DNA of 32,246 nucleotides from Verrucomicrobiota bacterium. GTDB lineage: Bacteria; Verrucomicrobiota; Verrucomicrobiia; Limisphaerales; JADJPG01. The stretch lies in contig JADJPG010000080.1 in the NCBI GenBank assembly GCA_016713365.1, forward strand, positions 1-32,246. Direction: 5' to 3'. Under the pieces are notes generated by a model. The model searched no databases and had not been told where the DNA came from. It saw only the letters and a program-made list of their open reading frames with translations. The translations under genes and the position numbers were made by a program. How positions within the stretch are numbered: the first letter of the stretch is position 1; each line of letters starts with the position of its first letter. Below, one piece after another: positions 17,367 through 26,076 of this stretch.

Positions 17367-18830
17367 ATGAGCGATACCGACCTGCAATTGCTCGACCGCT
17401 ACTCGCGCCACCGCGCCGAGGATGCCTTTACTGAACTCGTCCGCCGTCACCTGGACCTCGTCCACTCGGCGGCCTTGCGACAGGTACGCTCGCCGCAACT
17501 CGCCGAGGAAGTGGCGCAAACCGTCTTCACTGATCTCGCCCGACAGGCGCGCCAGTTGGCGCCAGATACCATTGTCCCCGCCTGGCTTTATGAAGTGACG
17601 CGCCGCACGGCCATTGATGTCGTTCGCCGCGAGGCCCGCCGTCAGTTGCGCGAACAAGTCGCAACCGAAATGAATGCCATGAACGCCAACGCTGCCGATT
17701 GGAGCCAAATCGAACCATTGCTCGATGAAGCCATGCACGCGCTCGACGCCACCGACCGCGCTGCCGTGTTGCTGCGCTACTTCGAGAACAAATCCCTCCG
17801 TGAAGTCGGTGCTGCCCTCGGCACCTCCGATGACGCCGCGCAGAAGCGCGTGAGCCGGGCGGTGGAACGGTTACGGGAATTCTTCGCCAAACGGGGTGTC
17901 GCGGTGGGCGCGAGCGGGCTGGCGGTTGTTCTTTCGGCGAATGCCGTTCAGGCGGCACCGGCGGGATTGGCGCTCACGATTTCAACGGCGGTTACACTAA
18001 CTGGAACTGCCATTGTGACTGCCACTGCAGCAACGAAATTTATCGCTGTGACTGCGCTACAGAAGGTCATCGCCTCCTTGACTGTAATAACGGTCGTCGG
18101 TCTCGCCACATTGCTGATGGTTCAACGTCAGGGAATGAAGATGCTGGATTCCGAGAATCAAGCTCTTCGACAGGTTGTGACTCAAACCCGACTCGACCAC
18201 GTTGCGGTCTCGAACCGAGCCTATGTGGCGTCCGAGTCTGTAACACGCTTGGAAAGTCAGGTGAGCGAGCTTCTTAGGCTCCGTGCCGAGGTGACGCTGT
18301 TGCGAGCTCAGTCGAATGAACTGGTCCGACTGCGATTGGAGAATGCGAATCTGTTGTCGCAGCTCGGTAAGGATATTGAAGGCGGCTCATTGGTTGCCGA
18401 CCGGCGAGCGTCATGGTTCCAGATTCGCTTGGCTTACAAAACTCCCCAGCCCAACACTCAGCAGGTCACAAACAGTGTCAAAACCAGGGACGGTGGACTT
18501 GTGGCGTTAAACCGATTCCTCCATCCGGAGGCAGTGGTGGACGGCCGGATGGTCAAGTCAGCAGAGGTTAACTTCAATCCGGTGACTGGAAAGCAGGACG
18601 TCTTTGTTAGGTTCAACGACGAGGGTAAACAACGGCTTGCCGCGTTCACTCGCGAGAATGTTAAACAAGAAATTGCAGTGATGGTCGACGGGCAACTTTG
18701 CATGATGCCTATCATCAATGCGGAGATTCCAGGTGGCGCGATTTTGATATCAGGGGACTTTTCCGAAGCGCAGGCGACCGAGATGGCGAGAAAGCTCAAC
18801 GACGGAGTTGCTGCCAACTTAGCGAAGTGA
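17367..18830 (+). CDS. ECF sigma factor fused to a transmembrane helix, coiled coil and SecD-type P1-head domain
   Basis: A 487-residue protein. Residues 15-90 are sigma region 2 (AFTELVRRHLDLVHSAALRQ, then DVVRREARR), and 125-175 are region 4 (DATDRAAVLLRYFENKSLREVG, then the DDAAQKRVSRAVERLR recognition helix). An Ala-rich hydrophobic stretch (176-225) and a convincing membrane helix (about 233-252) follow, then a long coiled coil (260-335) with Leu heptads. Residues 385-485 closely follow the SecDF P1 head: VFVRFNDEGKQRLAAFT, EIAVMVDGQL, AILISGDFSEAQATEMARKL. The start is ATG 17367 after a GGGGAGG stretch. With one membrane crossing the P1-like domain is periplasmic; with two it is cytosolic. 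No separate anti-sigma gene is adjacent. Confidence 0.88.
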   Translation: MSDTDLQLLDRYSRHRAEDAFTELVRRHLDLVHSAALRQVRSPQLAEEVAQTVFTDLARQARQLAPDTIVPAWLYEVTRRTAIDVVRREARRQLREQVATEMNAMNANAADWSQIEPLLDEAMHALDATDRAAVLLRYFENKSLREVGAALGTSDDAAQKRVSRAVERLREFFAKRGVAVGASGLAVVLSANAVQAAPAGLALTISTAVTLTGTAIVTATAATKFIAVTALQKVIASLTVITVVGLATLLMVQRQGMKMLDSENQALRQVVTQTRLDHVAVSNRAYVASESVTRLESQVSELLRLRAEVTLLRAQSNELVRLRLENANLLSQLGKDIEGGSLVADRRASWFQIRLAYKTPQPNTQQVTNSVKTRDGGLVALNRFLHPEAVVDGRMVKSAEVNFNPVTGKQDVFVRFNDEGKQRLAAFTRENVKQEIAVMVDGQLCMMPIINAEIPGGAILISGDFSEAQATEMARKLNDGVAANLAK

Positions 18831-18870
18831 GGCGCTGCGCAGTTGCCGAAACTCGGTTGCAGCTCACCCG

Positions 18871-21600
18871 CTACAACTTCATCCTCACCTGACAGTCCGT
18901 TCCGCCGGGGACGTGGAGGACTTCGAAGCCGACGTGGCGCGCTAGCGCGAGCATGTCGTGGTTGTCGGGCAGCACGGCAGCGGTGATGGCGGTGAGATTT
19001 TCGTCGCGGCCGACTTGGACGAGCTTCTTCAAGAGTTCCATGCCGAGGCCCTGCCGCTGGCATTCATCGCTAATGGTCAGCGCGAACTCAGCCTCGTTCA
19101 CCTGTCGCTGCTTGCTCAGGCGGCCGACGCCGAGGATCCGGCGCTCGCCGGTCTTCGCGTCGGTGTGCTCGACGACGAGCGCCATCTCGCGGTCGTAATC
19201 GATGAAGCAAATGCGCGCGAGGCGTTCGTGGGCGACGCGTTGCTCCAGCTTCAGCGGCGCGAAGTAGCGGTAGTAAACGCTGCGGTCGCTGAGCTTCTCG
19301 TGGAACTTCACCATCAACGGCTCGTCCTCGGGACGAATCGGGCGGATGGTTTCGTGGCGTCCGTCCTTCAACTTCCACGGCGTGATGTAGCGCGCGGGAT
19401 ACGGGCGGATGGCGGGTCGCGGGAGGAGCGCTTCTGGCGTGCTCGCGGGATGCAGCACCACGCGGGCGTCGAGGGCGAGCAGACGGTTTGGTGAAGCGAG
19501 CAGCGGGTTGATGTCGATCTCGGAAATCCAGCGTTGCTCGATGACGAGCTGGCTGAAGCGAACGAGCAGTTGCTCCAGCGCGGCGAGGTCCACGGGTGGG
19601 CGACCGCGCACGCCTTTGAGCGCGGTGTGAACGCGCGTCTGCTCCATCATGCGGCGGGCGAGCGTGGCGTTGAGCGGCGGCAGGGCGAGCGCGCGATCCT
19701 TGTAGACCTCGACGAGTTGACCGCCGGATCCGAAGAGCAGCACGGGGCCGAACTGCGGATCGATGCTGCTGCCGAGAATGAGTTCGTAGCCATCGAGCGG
19801 CACCATCGGCTGCACGGTCACGCCGAGGAAATGTTCCGCGCCGGCCTTCTCGCGACAGGCTTTCTCGATCGATTGCCACGAATGCCGCACGCCGGGCACG
19901 GTCCGGATGTTCAGCTGCACGCCGCCGACATCGGTCTTGTGCGTGATGGTCTCGGAGTAAAGTTTCAGGACGACGGGGAAGCCGAGCTTCTCCGCGATCG
20001 CGACCGCTTCGTCTTCGCTGCGCGCGATGTGCGTCTCGACGGTCGGGATGCCGTAGGCGGCGAGGAGTTGCTTCGATTCGAACTCGGTGAGGATGTTGCG
20101 ACCGGAGCGGCGGATGGGTTCAAGAATCGCCGCCGCCCAGGCTTGAGGTGATGAGTGACCGGAGGCGACGGCGCTCTCCGTGAGCGTCGGCGTCTCGTAG
20201 ATGGCGCGAAGGTTATCCGAGTAACGCCACATCAACGCGAAGGCGCGCGCGGCAGTATCAGGATATTTGAAAGTAGGAATACCGGCCTCGTTCAACAGCT
20301 CTTCGCCCACTTCGACGTCCGGGCCGCCCATCCAGCTCGCGAGAAGCGGCTTTCCGTCCACGTGCGCGAAAGGTTTCAAGCGGTCAGCCGTCGCGGTGGC
20401 TTCGGTCATCTTCTGCGGCGTGAGAATAACGAGGATGCCGTCGTTGTTCGGGTCGCGTGAAACGATCTCCACAGCCTTCGCGTAACGCTCGGCATCCGCA
20501 TCGCCGAGCACGTCGATCGGATTGCCGTGGCTCCAGTGTGGAGGAAGGAGCGCGTCGAGTTCGCGACGGGTTTCGGCGGAAAGTTCCGCGAGCTGGCCGC
20601 CGCTGCGAATGAGCATGTCGGTGCTGAGCGCGCCGGGGCCGCCGGCATTCGTGATGATGGCGAGGCGCGGTCCGCGTGGGCGTGGTTGCTTGGCGAGCAC
20701 TTCAGCAATGTTGAAGAGTTCACCGATCGATTCCACGCGCAGGACACCGACGCGGTTGAACGCAGCATCCAGCACTTCATCACTGCCGGTGAGCGAACCG
20801 GTGTGCGACGCGGCGGCTTTCGCGGCAGCTTCGGTGCGACCGACTTTGATGACGATGATGGGTTTGGCGAGCGCGACTTCGCGCGCGGCGGAGAGGAACG
20901 CGCGGGCGTCGCCGACGGATTCCATGTAGCAGACGATGCTCTTGGTGTGCGGGTCGTCGCCGAAATAATAGATGAGGTCACCCCAGCCGACATCGAGCAT
21001 CGAGCCAATGGAAACGAAACCACTAAAGCCGACGTGTTCCTTGAAGCTCCAGTCGAGGATCGCGGTGCAGAGCGCGCCGCTCTGGCTGATGAAGGCGAGG
21101 TTGCCCGGGCGCGCCATGTCCGCAGCGAACGTGGCATTGAATTTGTCGAGCGGCGACATCACGCCGAGACAGTTCGGTCCCACGATGCGCATGCCGACGC
21201 GTCGGGCCTCGGCGAGGATCTGCTGCTCCATCTCGGCGCCGGCGGGACCGGTTTCCTTGAAGCCGGCGGAGATGATGATGACGCCGGGCACGCCTTCCGC
21301 GGTGCATTCCTGGATGAGGCCGGGAACGCTCGTGGCGGGCGTAACGATGACGGCGAGGTCCACCTTCTCGGGCAGCGCGGCGAGGCTTGGATACGCTTTG
21401 CGTCCGAGCACGGCCGGGCGCTTGGGATTGATCGGGTAAACGTTGCCGGTGAACGACGCGAGGTTTTCCAGAACGGCTCGTCCGACGCTGCCTTCCTTTT
21501 CCGTGGCACCGATCACAGCGACGTTCTTCGGCGTGAAGATGGCGTTGAGCGGGGCACGACGGGCGGCGGGCGGGTTGGCTGAGGGGTGATATGGTTTCAC
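18871..21600 (-). CDS. ADP-forming acyl-CoA synthetase fused to a GNAT acetyltransferase (Pat/acetate-CoA ligase-like)
   Basis: A 909-residue fusion. Order: CoA-binding Rossmann domain (about 18-115, VAVIGATEKEGSVG); succinyl-CoA-ligase-like domain (160-310) with phospho-acceptor His266 in A-S-H-T-G-S-L-T-G; ATP-grasp domain (about 485-710, VVLKLYSETITHKTDVGG); C-terminal GNAT domain (about 745-905, F-A-L-T-I-S-D-E-C-Q-R-Q-G-L-G-M-E-L-L). The family includes the lysine acetyltransferase Pat, which acetylates metabolic enzymes such as acetyl-CoA synthetase, and true ADP-forming acetate-CoA ligases. His266 suggests the ligase half may be active, unlike Pat forms that are thought to have lost it. 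The start is GTG 21600. It is the last gene of a minus-strand set with ppsA and a stress protein. Confidence 0.9.
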   Translation of the reverse strand: MKPYHPSANPPAARRAPLNAIFTPKNVAVIGATEKEGSVGRAVLENLASFTGNVYPINPKRPAVLGRKAYPSLAALPEKVDLAVIVTPATSVPGLIQECTAEGVPGVIIISAGFKETGPAGAEMEQQILAEARRVGMRIVGPNCLGVMSPLDKFNATFAADMARPGNLAFISQSGALCTAILDWSFKEHVGFSGFVSIGSMLDVGWGDLIYYFGDDPHTKSIVCYMESVGDARAFLSAAREVALAKPIIVIKVGRTEAAAKAAASHTGSLTGSDEVLDAAFNRVGVLRVESIGELFNIAEVLAKQPRPRGPRLAIITNAGGPGALSTDMLIRSGGQLAELSAETRRELDALLPPHWSHGNPIDVLGDADAERYAKAVEIVSRDPNNDGILVILTPQKMTEATATADRLKPFAHVDGKPLLASWMGGPDVEVGEELLNEAGIPTFKYPDTAARAFALMWRYSDNLRAIYETPTLTESAVASGHSSPQAWAAAILEPIRRSGRNILTEFESKQLLAAYGIPTVETHIARSEDEAVAIAEKLGFPVVLKLYSETITHKTDVGGVQLNIRTVPGVRHSWQSIEKACREKAGAEHFLGVTVQPMVPLDGYELILGSSIDPQFGPVLLFGSGGQLVEVYKDRALALPPLNATLARRMMEQTRVHTALKGVRGRPPVDLAALEQLLVRFSQLVIEQRWISEIDINPLLASPNRLLALDARVVLHPASTPEALLPRPAIRPYPARYITPWKLKDGRHETIRPIRPEDEPLMVKFHEKLSDRSVYYRYFAPLKLEQRVAHERLARICFIDYDREMALVVEHTDAKTGERRILGVGRLSKQRQVNEAEFALTISDECQRQGLGMELLKKLVQVGRDENLTAITAAVLPDNHDMLALARHVGFEVLHVPGGTDCQVRMKL

Positions 21601-21641
21601 GAAAGCGGTGAAGGGAAGGTGGGATGAACGAGAGAACGCGC

Positions 21642-21693
21642 CTCCTCTCCCGCACTGCGCAGAGGAGAGGGTGCCCGAAGGGCGGGAGAGGAG
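21642..21693. repeat. REP-like palindromic intergenic element
   Basis: CTCCTCTCCCGC (21642-21653) and its exact complement GCGGGAGAGGAG (21682-21693) form a 12-bp inverted repeat around 28 bases that contain a second hairpin, GCCC-GAA-GGGC (on the minus strand a TTCG-capped stem). The element fills most of the 130-bp gap between two co-directional genes and lacks a T-run. The shape suits a dispersed REP-like unit, but only one copy is visible in this window. Confidence 0.5.
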
Positions 21694-21730
21694 TCGTCGA
21701 GATCTGGGAACAGCATTAAAAAGCCGGTGT

Positions 21731-22313
21731 TCAGAGTTTGCCCTTGCGAAGGAGTTCCTGCGCCTTTTCGAGCGGCAGCGCCTTCTGTTTGCGAATGTCG
21801 GCGATGACCTTCATTTGCTTTTCGTTCGGGCGAAAGTCGCGCAGCAAGGCGTCCGTGACCTCGATTTGCTCGGCCTGCTTGAACTGCGTCAGAGTCGGCG
21901 CATCCCATTTTGAAACCAGCCGGCCGACGCGAGTCGTGCGCTGAACTTCGTCCACCCGGTTCTGCATCAGCGCGAGGATGCTGTCAACCGGCGCGGTGCT
22001 GAACACCCGCAGATGATTCTGGTCCTGCTCGTTTTTCAATTCGGCTTCCATGTCGCGGAAGCGGACCATGTCACCGGCGGCTTTGGCTTCCTTCGCTGAT
22101 TTTGCCAAATCCTTGATCTTCTGCTGATAGCCTTCCGACCAGAAATGCGCGTAGGCGATGGCGCGCGAATCGTAGACTCCGATGCGATTGGTCAGCGATG
22201 CCGTGTCTGCAGCGCGAGAAGACGGTGGCGAGAAGAACGCCAGTGTGAACGCGATGGCCTGCGCCAGCAGGCTTAGGGAGAATCCGTGAGATCCATCTCG
22301 AGAATGCGTTCAC
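21731..22313 (-). CDS. Exported protein of unknown function coupled to ppsA, frameshifted near 22284
   Basis: Not recognised. The GTG at 22313 overlaps the ppsA stop as GTGA, a classic translational-coupling junction. After ten residues (MNAFSRWISR) the frame must shift by one base at GG 22284-22285. It then gives a signal-peptide-like FSLSLLAQAIAFTLAFFSPPSSRA, followed by about 160 residues: TNRIGVYDSRAIAYAHFW, a charged Lys/Ala/Glu helix, VDSILALMQNRVDEV, and a Leu/Lys-rich tail. Taken without the shift, the gene would begin at a poor TTG (22108) and lose its conserved-looking N-terminus. Mostly helical, acidic/basic, one predicted export signal. Its fixed position between ppsA and the acyl-CoA synthetase suggests a role with them, but none can be named. 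Confidence 0.6.
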
Positions 22314-24768
22314 GCTCTTGCCTTCTTCCGCAGCGCTTCTTCCTTTTCCAGAATCGCCACCGTCGTCTTCAGCACGGTATCGGGATTGAGCGAGATGCTG
22401 TCGATGCCGTGCTCGACGAGGAATTGCGCGAAGTCCGGGTAGTCGCTCGGCGCCTGGCCGCAGATGCCGATCTTGCGCTGGCGGCTGCGGCAGATGTGGA
22501 TGACTTCTCCGATCATCGCCTTCACCGCCGGATTCCGTTCATCGAAGATCGGCGCGACGATCTCGCTGTCGCGGTCGACGCCAAGGATGAGCTGCGTGAG
22601 ATCATTGGAACCGATGCTGAAGCCGTCGAAGATATCTGCGAACTGCTCGGCGAGGATGACGTTGCTCGGGATCTCGCACATCACGTAAAGCTCGAGGCCG
22701 TTCACGCCGCGCTTGAGGCCGTGCTTCTCCATCTCGGCTTGCACGCGCCGGCCTTCGTCCACGGTGCGGCAGAACGGAATCATCAGCTTGAGATTCGTGA
22801 GGCCCATCTCGTCGCGCACCTTCTTCATCGCGCGACATTCGAGGGCGAATCCCGCCTGATAACGCGGATTGTAGTAACGGCTCGCGCCGCGGAAGCCGAT
22901 CATCGGGTTCTCCTCCACCGGCTCATACTTCGCGCCGCCGATGAGATTCGCGTACTCGTTCGTTTTGAAATCGCTCAGGCGGAGGATGACATCCTTCGGA
23001 TAAAACGCAGCGGCGATCATCGCGACGCCCTGCGCGAGTTTGTCGACGAAGAACTGAGGCTTGTCGTCGTAGCCAGCGGTGAGGCCGGCGATCTGTTGCT
23101 TCACCTGGCCACTTTCCATCCTGTCGTAGTCGACCAGCGCCAGCGGATGAATCTTGATGTAGGTGGTGATGATAAATTCCTCGCGCGCCAGGCCCACGCC
23201 GTCATTCGGGATGAACGAAAGCGAGAAGGCTTCTTCCGGATTGCCGAGGTTCATCATCACGCGCGTCTTTGGGCGGCGCAGTTCCTTCAAGTTCGTGCGC
23301 TGCACGTCGAACTCGAGCTTCCCGTCGTAGACAAATCCGGCGTCGCCCTCCGCGCAGGAAACGGTGACGAGCTGTCCATCCTTCAATAGTTCCGTGCCGT
23401 GCTCCGTGCCGACAATCGCCGGAACGCCGAGCTCGCGGCTGACGATGGCGGCGTGACAGGTGCGCCCGCCGCGATTCGTCACGATCGCGCCGGCCTTCTT
23501 CATGATCGGTTCCCAGTCGGGATCGGTCTTGTCGGTGACAAGGATGTCGCCGGGCTGGAACTGATCGAGAAACTGGACACTCTTGATCACGCGCACCGGA
23601 CCGGTCGCGATCTTCTCGCCAACACTGCGACCGGTGACGAGCACAGTGCCGCGCCTCTTGAGTTTGTAGGTTTCAACGACGTCGAGCTGCTTGCGCGATT
23701 GCACAGTCTCGGGTCGCGCCTGGACGATGAAGAGTTCTCCGGTGCGGCCGTCCTTCGCCCATTCCATGTCCATCGGGGCCGGCTGCCCTTCTTCGCCGAA
23801 TAATGATCCTCGATGAGACAGGCCCAGCGCGCGAGTTGGAGGATGTCGTCGTCTGAGATTGCGAAACGCGTGCGGTCGCCGGGAGCGACGGGGACGTTCT
23901 TGACCATCTTTCCGCCGCCGATGTCGTAGACGAGTTTGAATTCCTTCGTGCCGACGATCTTTTGCAGGATCGGTTTGAACCCCGCCTTGAGCGTCGGCTT
24001 GAAGACGTAGTATTCGTCCGGGTTGACCGTGCCCTGCACGACGTTCTCGCCCAGGCCATAGGCGGCATTGATGAGGACGGCGTCGCGGAAACCGGTCTCG
24101 GTATCGATGGTGAACATCACGCCCGACGCGCCGAGATCCGCGCGCACCATGCGCTGCACGCCGATGGAGAGCGCGATCTTGAAATGATCGAAGCCTTTGT
24201 CGACGCGGTAGGAGATTGCGCGGTCGGTGAAGAGCGAGGCGAAGCAACGCTTGCAGGTGTCCAGCAGCGCAAGATGGCCCTGCACGTTAAGATACGTCTC
24301 CTGCTGGCCGGCGAACGAAGCGTCTGGCAAATCCTCGGCGGTCGCGCTGCTGCGCACGGCGACATCGACCGGATGGAGATGCGTTCCACGAAACGTGTCG
24401 TAGGCGCTGATGATCTCCTGCTCCAAGTCCCGGGGCAGATCGGCGGCGAGGATCGCCTGACGCACCTGACTGCCACGCTGGCGAAGGTTGTCGATGTCGG
24501 TGGTGTCGAGACCGCCCAGCAGTTCACGAATCTTCGCGTCGAGCTTCGCCTCGCGCAGGAAATGACGGTAGGCCTCGGCGGTGATGGCGAAGCCGTTGGG
24601 AATCTTCACGCCCTGACGGGTGAGCTCGCGATACATCTCGCCGAGCGACGCGTTCTTGCCGCCGACGAGAGGAATGTCCTCAATGCAGATGTCGGCAAAC
24701 CACTTTACAAATCGCGGCGCGACGGCGGCTTTCCGGTCCGGCGCGGGAACTTCAAGGGTGCCAATCAT
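22310..24768 (-). CDS. ppsA: Phosphoenolpyruvate synthase, frameshifted near 23790
   Basis: About 820 residues. PEP synthase makes PEP from pyruvate and ATP for gluconeogenesis. The N-terminal ATP/pyruvate-binding domain has L-V-G-G-K-N-A-S-L-G-E-M, V-R-S-S-A-T-A-E-D-L-P-D-A-S-F-A-G-Q-Q and a nucleotide loop around GLGENVVQG. The swivelling domain has G-G-R-T-C-H-A-A-I-V with the phospho-His, and the C-terminal barrel has PMIGFRG, FSIGSNDLTQL and the catalytic Cys in G-I-C-G-Q. The first part reads to IEDHYSA and the second resumes at GQPAPMDMEWAKDG, so one base is missing (or two extra) around 23776-23805. The start ATG 24768 has a strong AAGGAGG site overlapping the end of the stress-protein gene. 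Paired with pyk, it allows both directions of PEP-pyruvate flux. Confidence 0.93.
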
Positions 24769-24781
24769 ACGACGTCCTCCT

Positions 24782-25384
24782 TCAGGTCGTTCCGGTGGTG
24801 GCCGGGGTTTTCGTGGTGACGGGGGATTTCACAAACTCGCGTTCGTTCTCCCGAACGACGAGCACCGGACAACCAGCGTGGCGGATGACGCGTTCCGCCG
24901 TGCTGCCAAGGAACACGTGGGCCAGGCCGCTGCGGCCGTGGGTCGATACGATGATTAAGTCCGCGTTGAGTTCCTTTGCGGCCTTCACGATCTCCGTTTG
25001 CGGGTGACCAATGCGCAGGACTTGTTCCGATGCAATGTCTCCCGGTAACGCCTGACGGACGACTTTGAGCTCGCGCTCGGCGGCTTCGCGCATTTGCGCT
25101 TCGATGAGCTCAACGTCCACGCCGGTCATCTCGGGGATCGGGATGTACGGCTGGATGACGTGTGTGACGAGAAGGGTGGCTCCAAATTGGCGCGCGAAGG
25201 GCAGGGCATATTGCAGCGCCTTCGCGGAGCAATCGGAGAAGTCCACCGGCACGAGGATGCGTTTCAGCTGAAACACGGAAAGAGTCGATGCGGCTGGTGC
25301 GGGTGCGGTGTCGCGGATGCGCGATTCGTTCTTGTCGAGTTGCATGACGACTCCGCCGTTTCGAGAGTTGCGTTTGATTTTCAT
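24782..25384 (-). CDS. Universal stress protein (UspA family)
   Basis: A 200-residue single-domain USP with about 40 extra polar residues at the N-terminus and a Thr-rich tail. The alpha/beta core starts at KRILVPVDFSDCSAKALQYA. The nucleotide-binding region near the end reads S-T-H-G-x9-G-S-T-A-E, matching the ATP-binding G-x2-G-x9-G-(S/T) rule except that its first Gly is Ser, so ATP binding is likely but not certain. USPs accumulate under starvation, hypoxia or energy stress. It sits between the CBM48 gene (30 bp) and ppsA (13 bp), so co-transcription with both is likely. Confidence 0.93.
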   Translation of the reverse strand: MKIKRNSRNGGVVMQLDKNESRIRDTAPAPAASTLSVFQLKRILVPVDFSDCSAKALQYALPFARQFGATLLVTHVIQPYIPIPEMTGVDVELIEAQMREAAERELKVVRQALPGDIASEQVLRIGHPQTEIVKAAKELNADLIIVSTHGRSGLAHVFLGSTAERVIRHAGCPVLVVRENEREFVKSPVTTKTPATTGTT

Positions 25385-25414
25385 AGGTCAGGTAAGGTTG
25401 AGGGTTTCGAATCG

Positions 25415-25753
25415 TTACGGTTGTTTCGCGGGCGCTGCGGGGACGTTTAGCACGGAGTCGTAGCTCCCGAATGGGTTGGGCACGAGCTCGCTCGATTCCG
25501 GATCGGGCAGCCATTCGCCGTCCACGACGAGGCGATAGGTGTAGGTGCCGGGGTCGAGCGTGAGCTCCTTGGCCCAACGTCCGTCGCCGAGGTTGATCAT
25601 CTCCGTCACGGCGGGATGCCATTCATTGAAGCTACCCGCGACGTAGACGGACTTGGCGTGCGGATTGACGTAGTCGAGCCGCACGAGCCGGGTGTGTGGA
25701 GCGTTTTCAACGGCGGTCGTTGCCGAGGTTGGTTTGCGTGTCGACTTTTTCAT
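25415..25753 (-). CDS. Stand-alone CBM48/AMPK-beta-type glycogen-binding domain protein
   Basis: A 112-residue protein consisting of a polar ~25-residue leader and one early-set carbohydrate-binding domain: V-Y-V-A-G-S-F-N-E-W-H-P, G-D-G-R-W-A-K-E-L-T-L, G-T-Y-T-Y-R-L-V-V-D-G-E-W and a final N-P-F-G-S-Y-D-S-V-L-N-V. These Trp, Lys and Asn positions bind alpha-glucan in glycogen-branching enzymes and AMPK-beta subunits. There is no catalytic domain and no signal peptide. The ATG at 25753 has an AAGGAA site 7 bases upstream. It is the first gene of the minus-strand stress/energy set and is divergent from hsp20. Role: presumably glycogen-linked targeting or sensing (inference). Confidence 0.85.
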   Translation of the reverse strand: MKKSTRKPTSATTAVENAPHTRLVRLDYVNPHAKSVYVAGSFNEWHPAVTEMINLGDGRWAKELTLDPGTYTYRLVVDGEWLPDPESSELVPNPFGSYDSVLNVPAAPAKQP

Positions 25754-26076
25754 AACGGTTCCTTTTCAGTGGCTAATACAATAGACGCCGTCGCGGGAGA
25801 TTCGCTTGCCCCAAAGTTGCTGAAGCATTGCTGCATTTTGCTGCGGAGTGAGCACGCTTTGTGTGGTGGGTGATTGATTGCCTGTGTGCGGGCGCGCCAA
25901 TCCTCGGCTGGAGGTTTGCAAGATGCGTGAAGCGCGTGGGCCTGGACGGGGCGTGATTGAATCAGGATTGGAGAGGGACTGGATGGGAGGAGCCCGGCTT
26001 CAATCCCGGTGACCACGCCGGATCCGGTGGGCCGGCGGGCGCCCGAGACAACAACCGCCATGAAAGGAAACAGACG
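25754..26076. other. Divergent intergenic region between the CBM48 and hsp20 genes
   Basis: These 323 bases should hold the promoters of both the minus-strand stress/energy set and hsp20. The only clear structure is the triple TTGCTG repeat listed separately. There is no CIRCE element (TTAGCACTC-N9-GAGTGCTAA), no convincing sigma-32 promoter and no open frame with coding character. The last 15 bases contain the hsp20 ribosome-binding site AAAGGAAA. Confidence 0.6.
25817..25843. repeat. Three TTGCTG direct repeats at helical spacing
   Basis: TTGCTG occurs at 25817, 25828 and 25838, starts 11 and 10 bases apart, so all three face the same side of the helix. The array is 64-90 bases from the CBM48 start on the minus strand, a position suited to an activator or repressor site. 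No known regulator is recognised. Confidence 0.4.

Noticed and set aside
20527..21582. 351-codon open frame opposite the acyl-CoA synthetase gene
   Set aside because: Same reason: low-complexity Glu/Gly/Arg-rich antisense translation of a well-conserved gene.
25950..26019. tRNA-like segment: GGCGTG ... TTCAATC ... CACGCC over about 70 bases
   Set aside because: The outer 6 bp pair, but the putative T-stem arms (CCGGC and CCGGT) do not pair, and no D-stem or anticodon stem is found.
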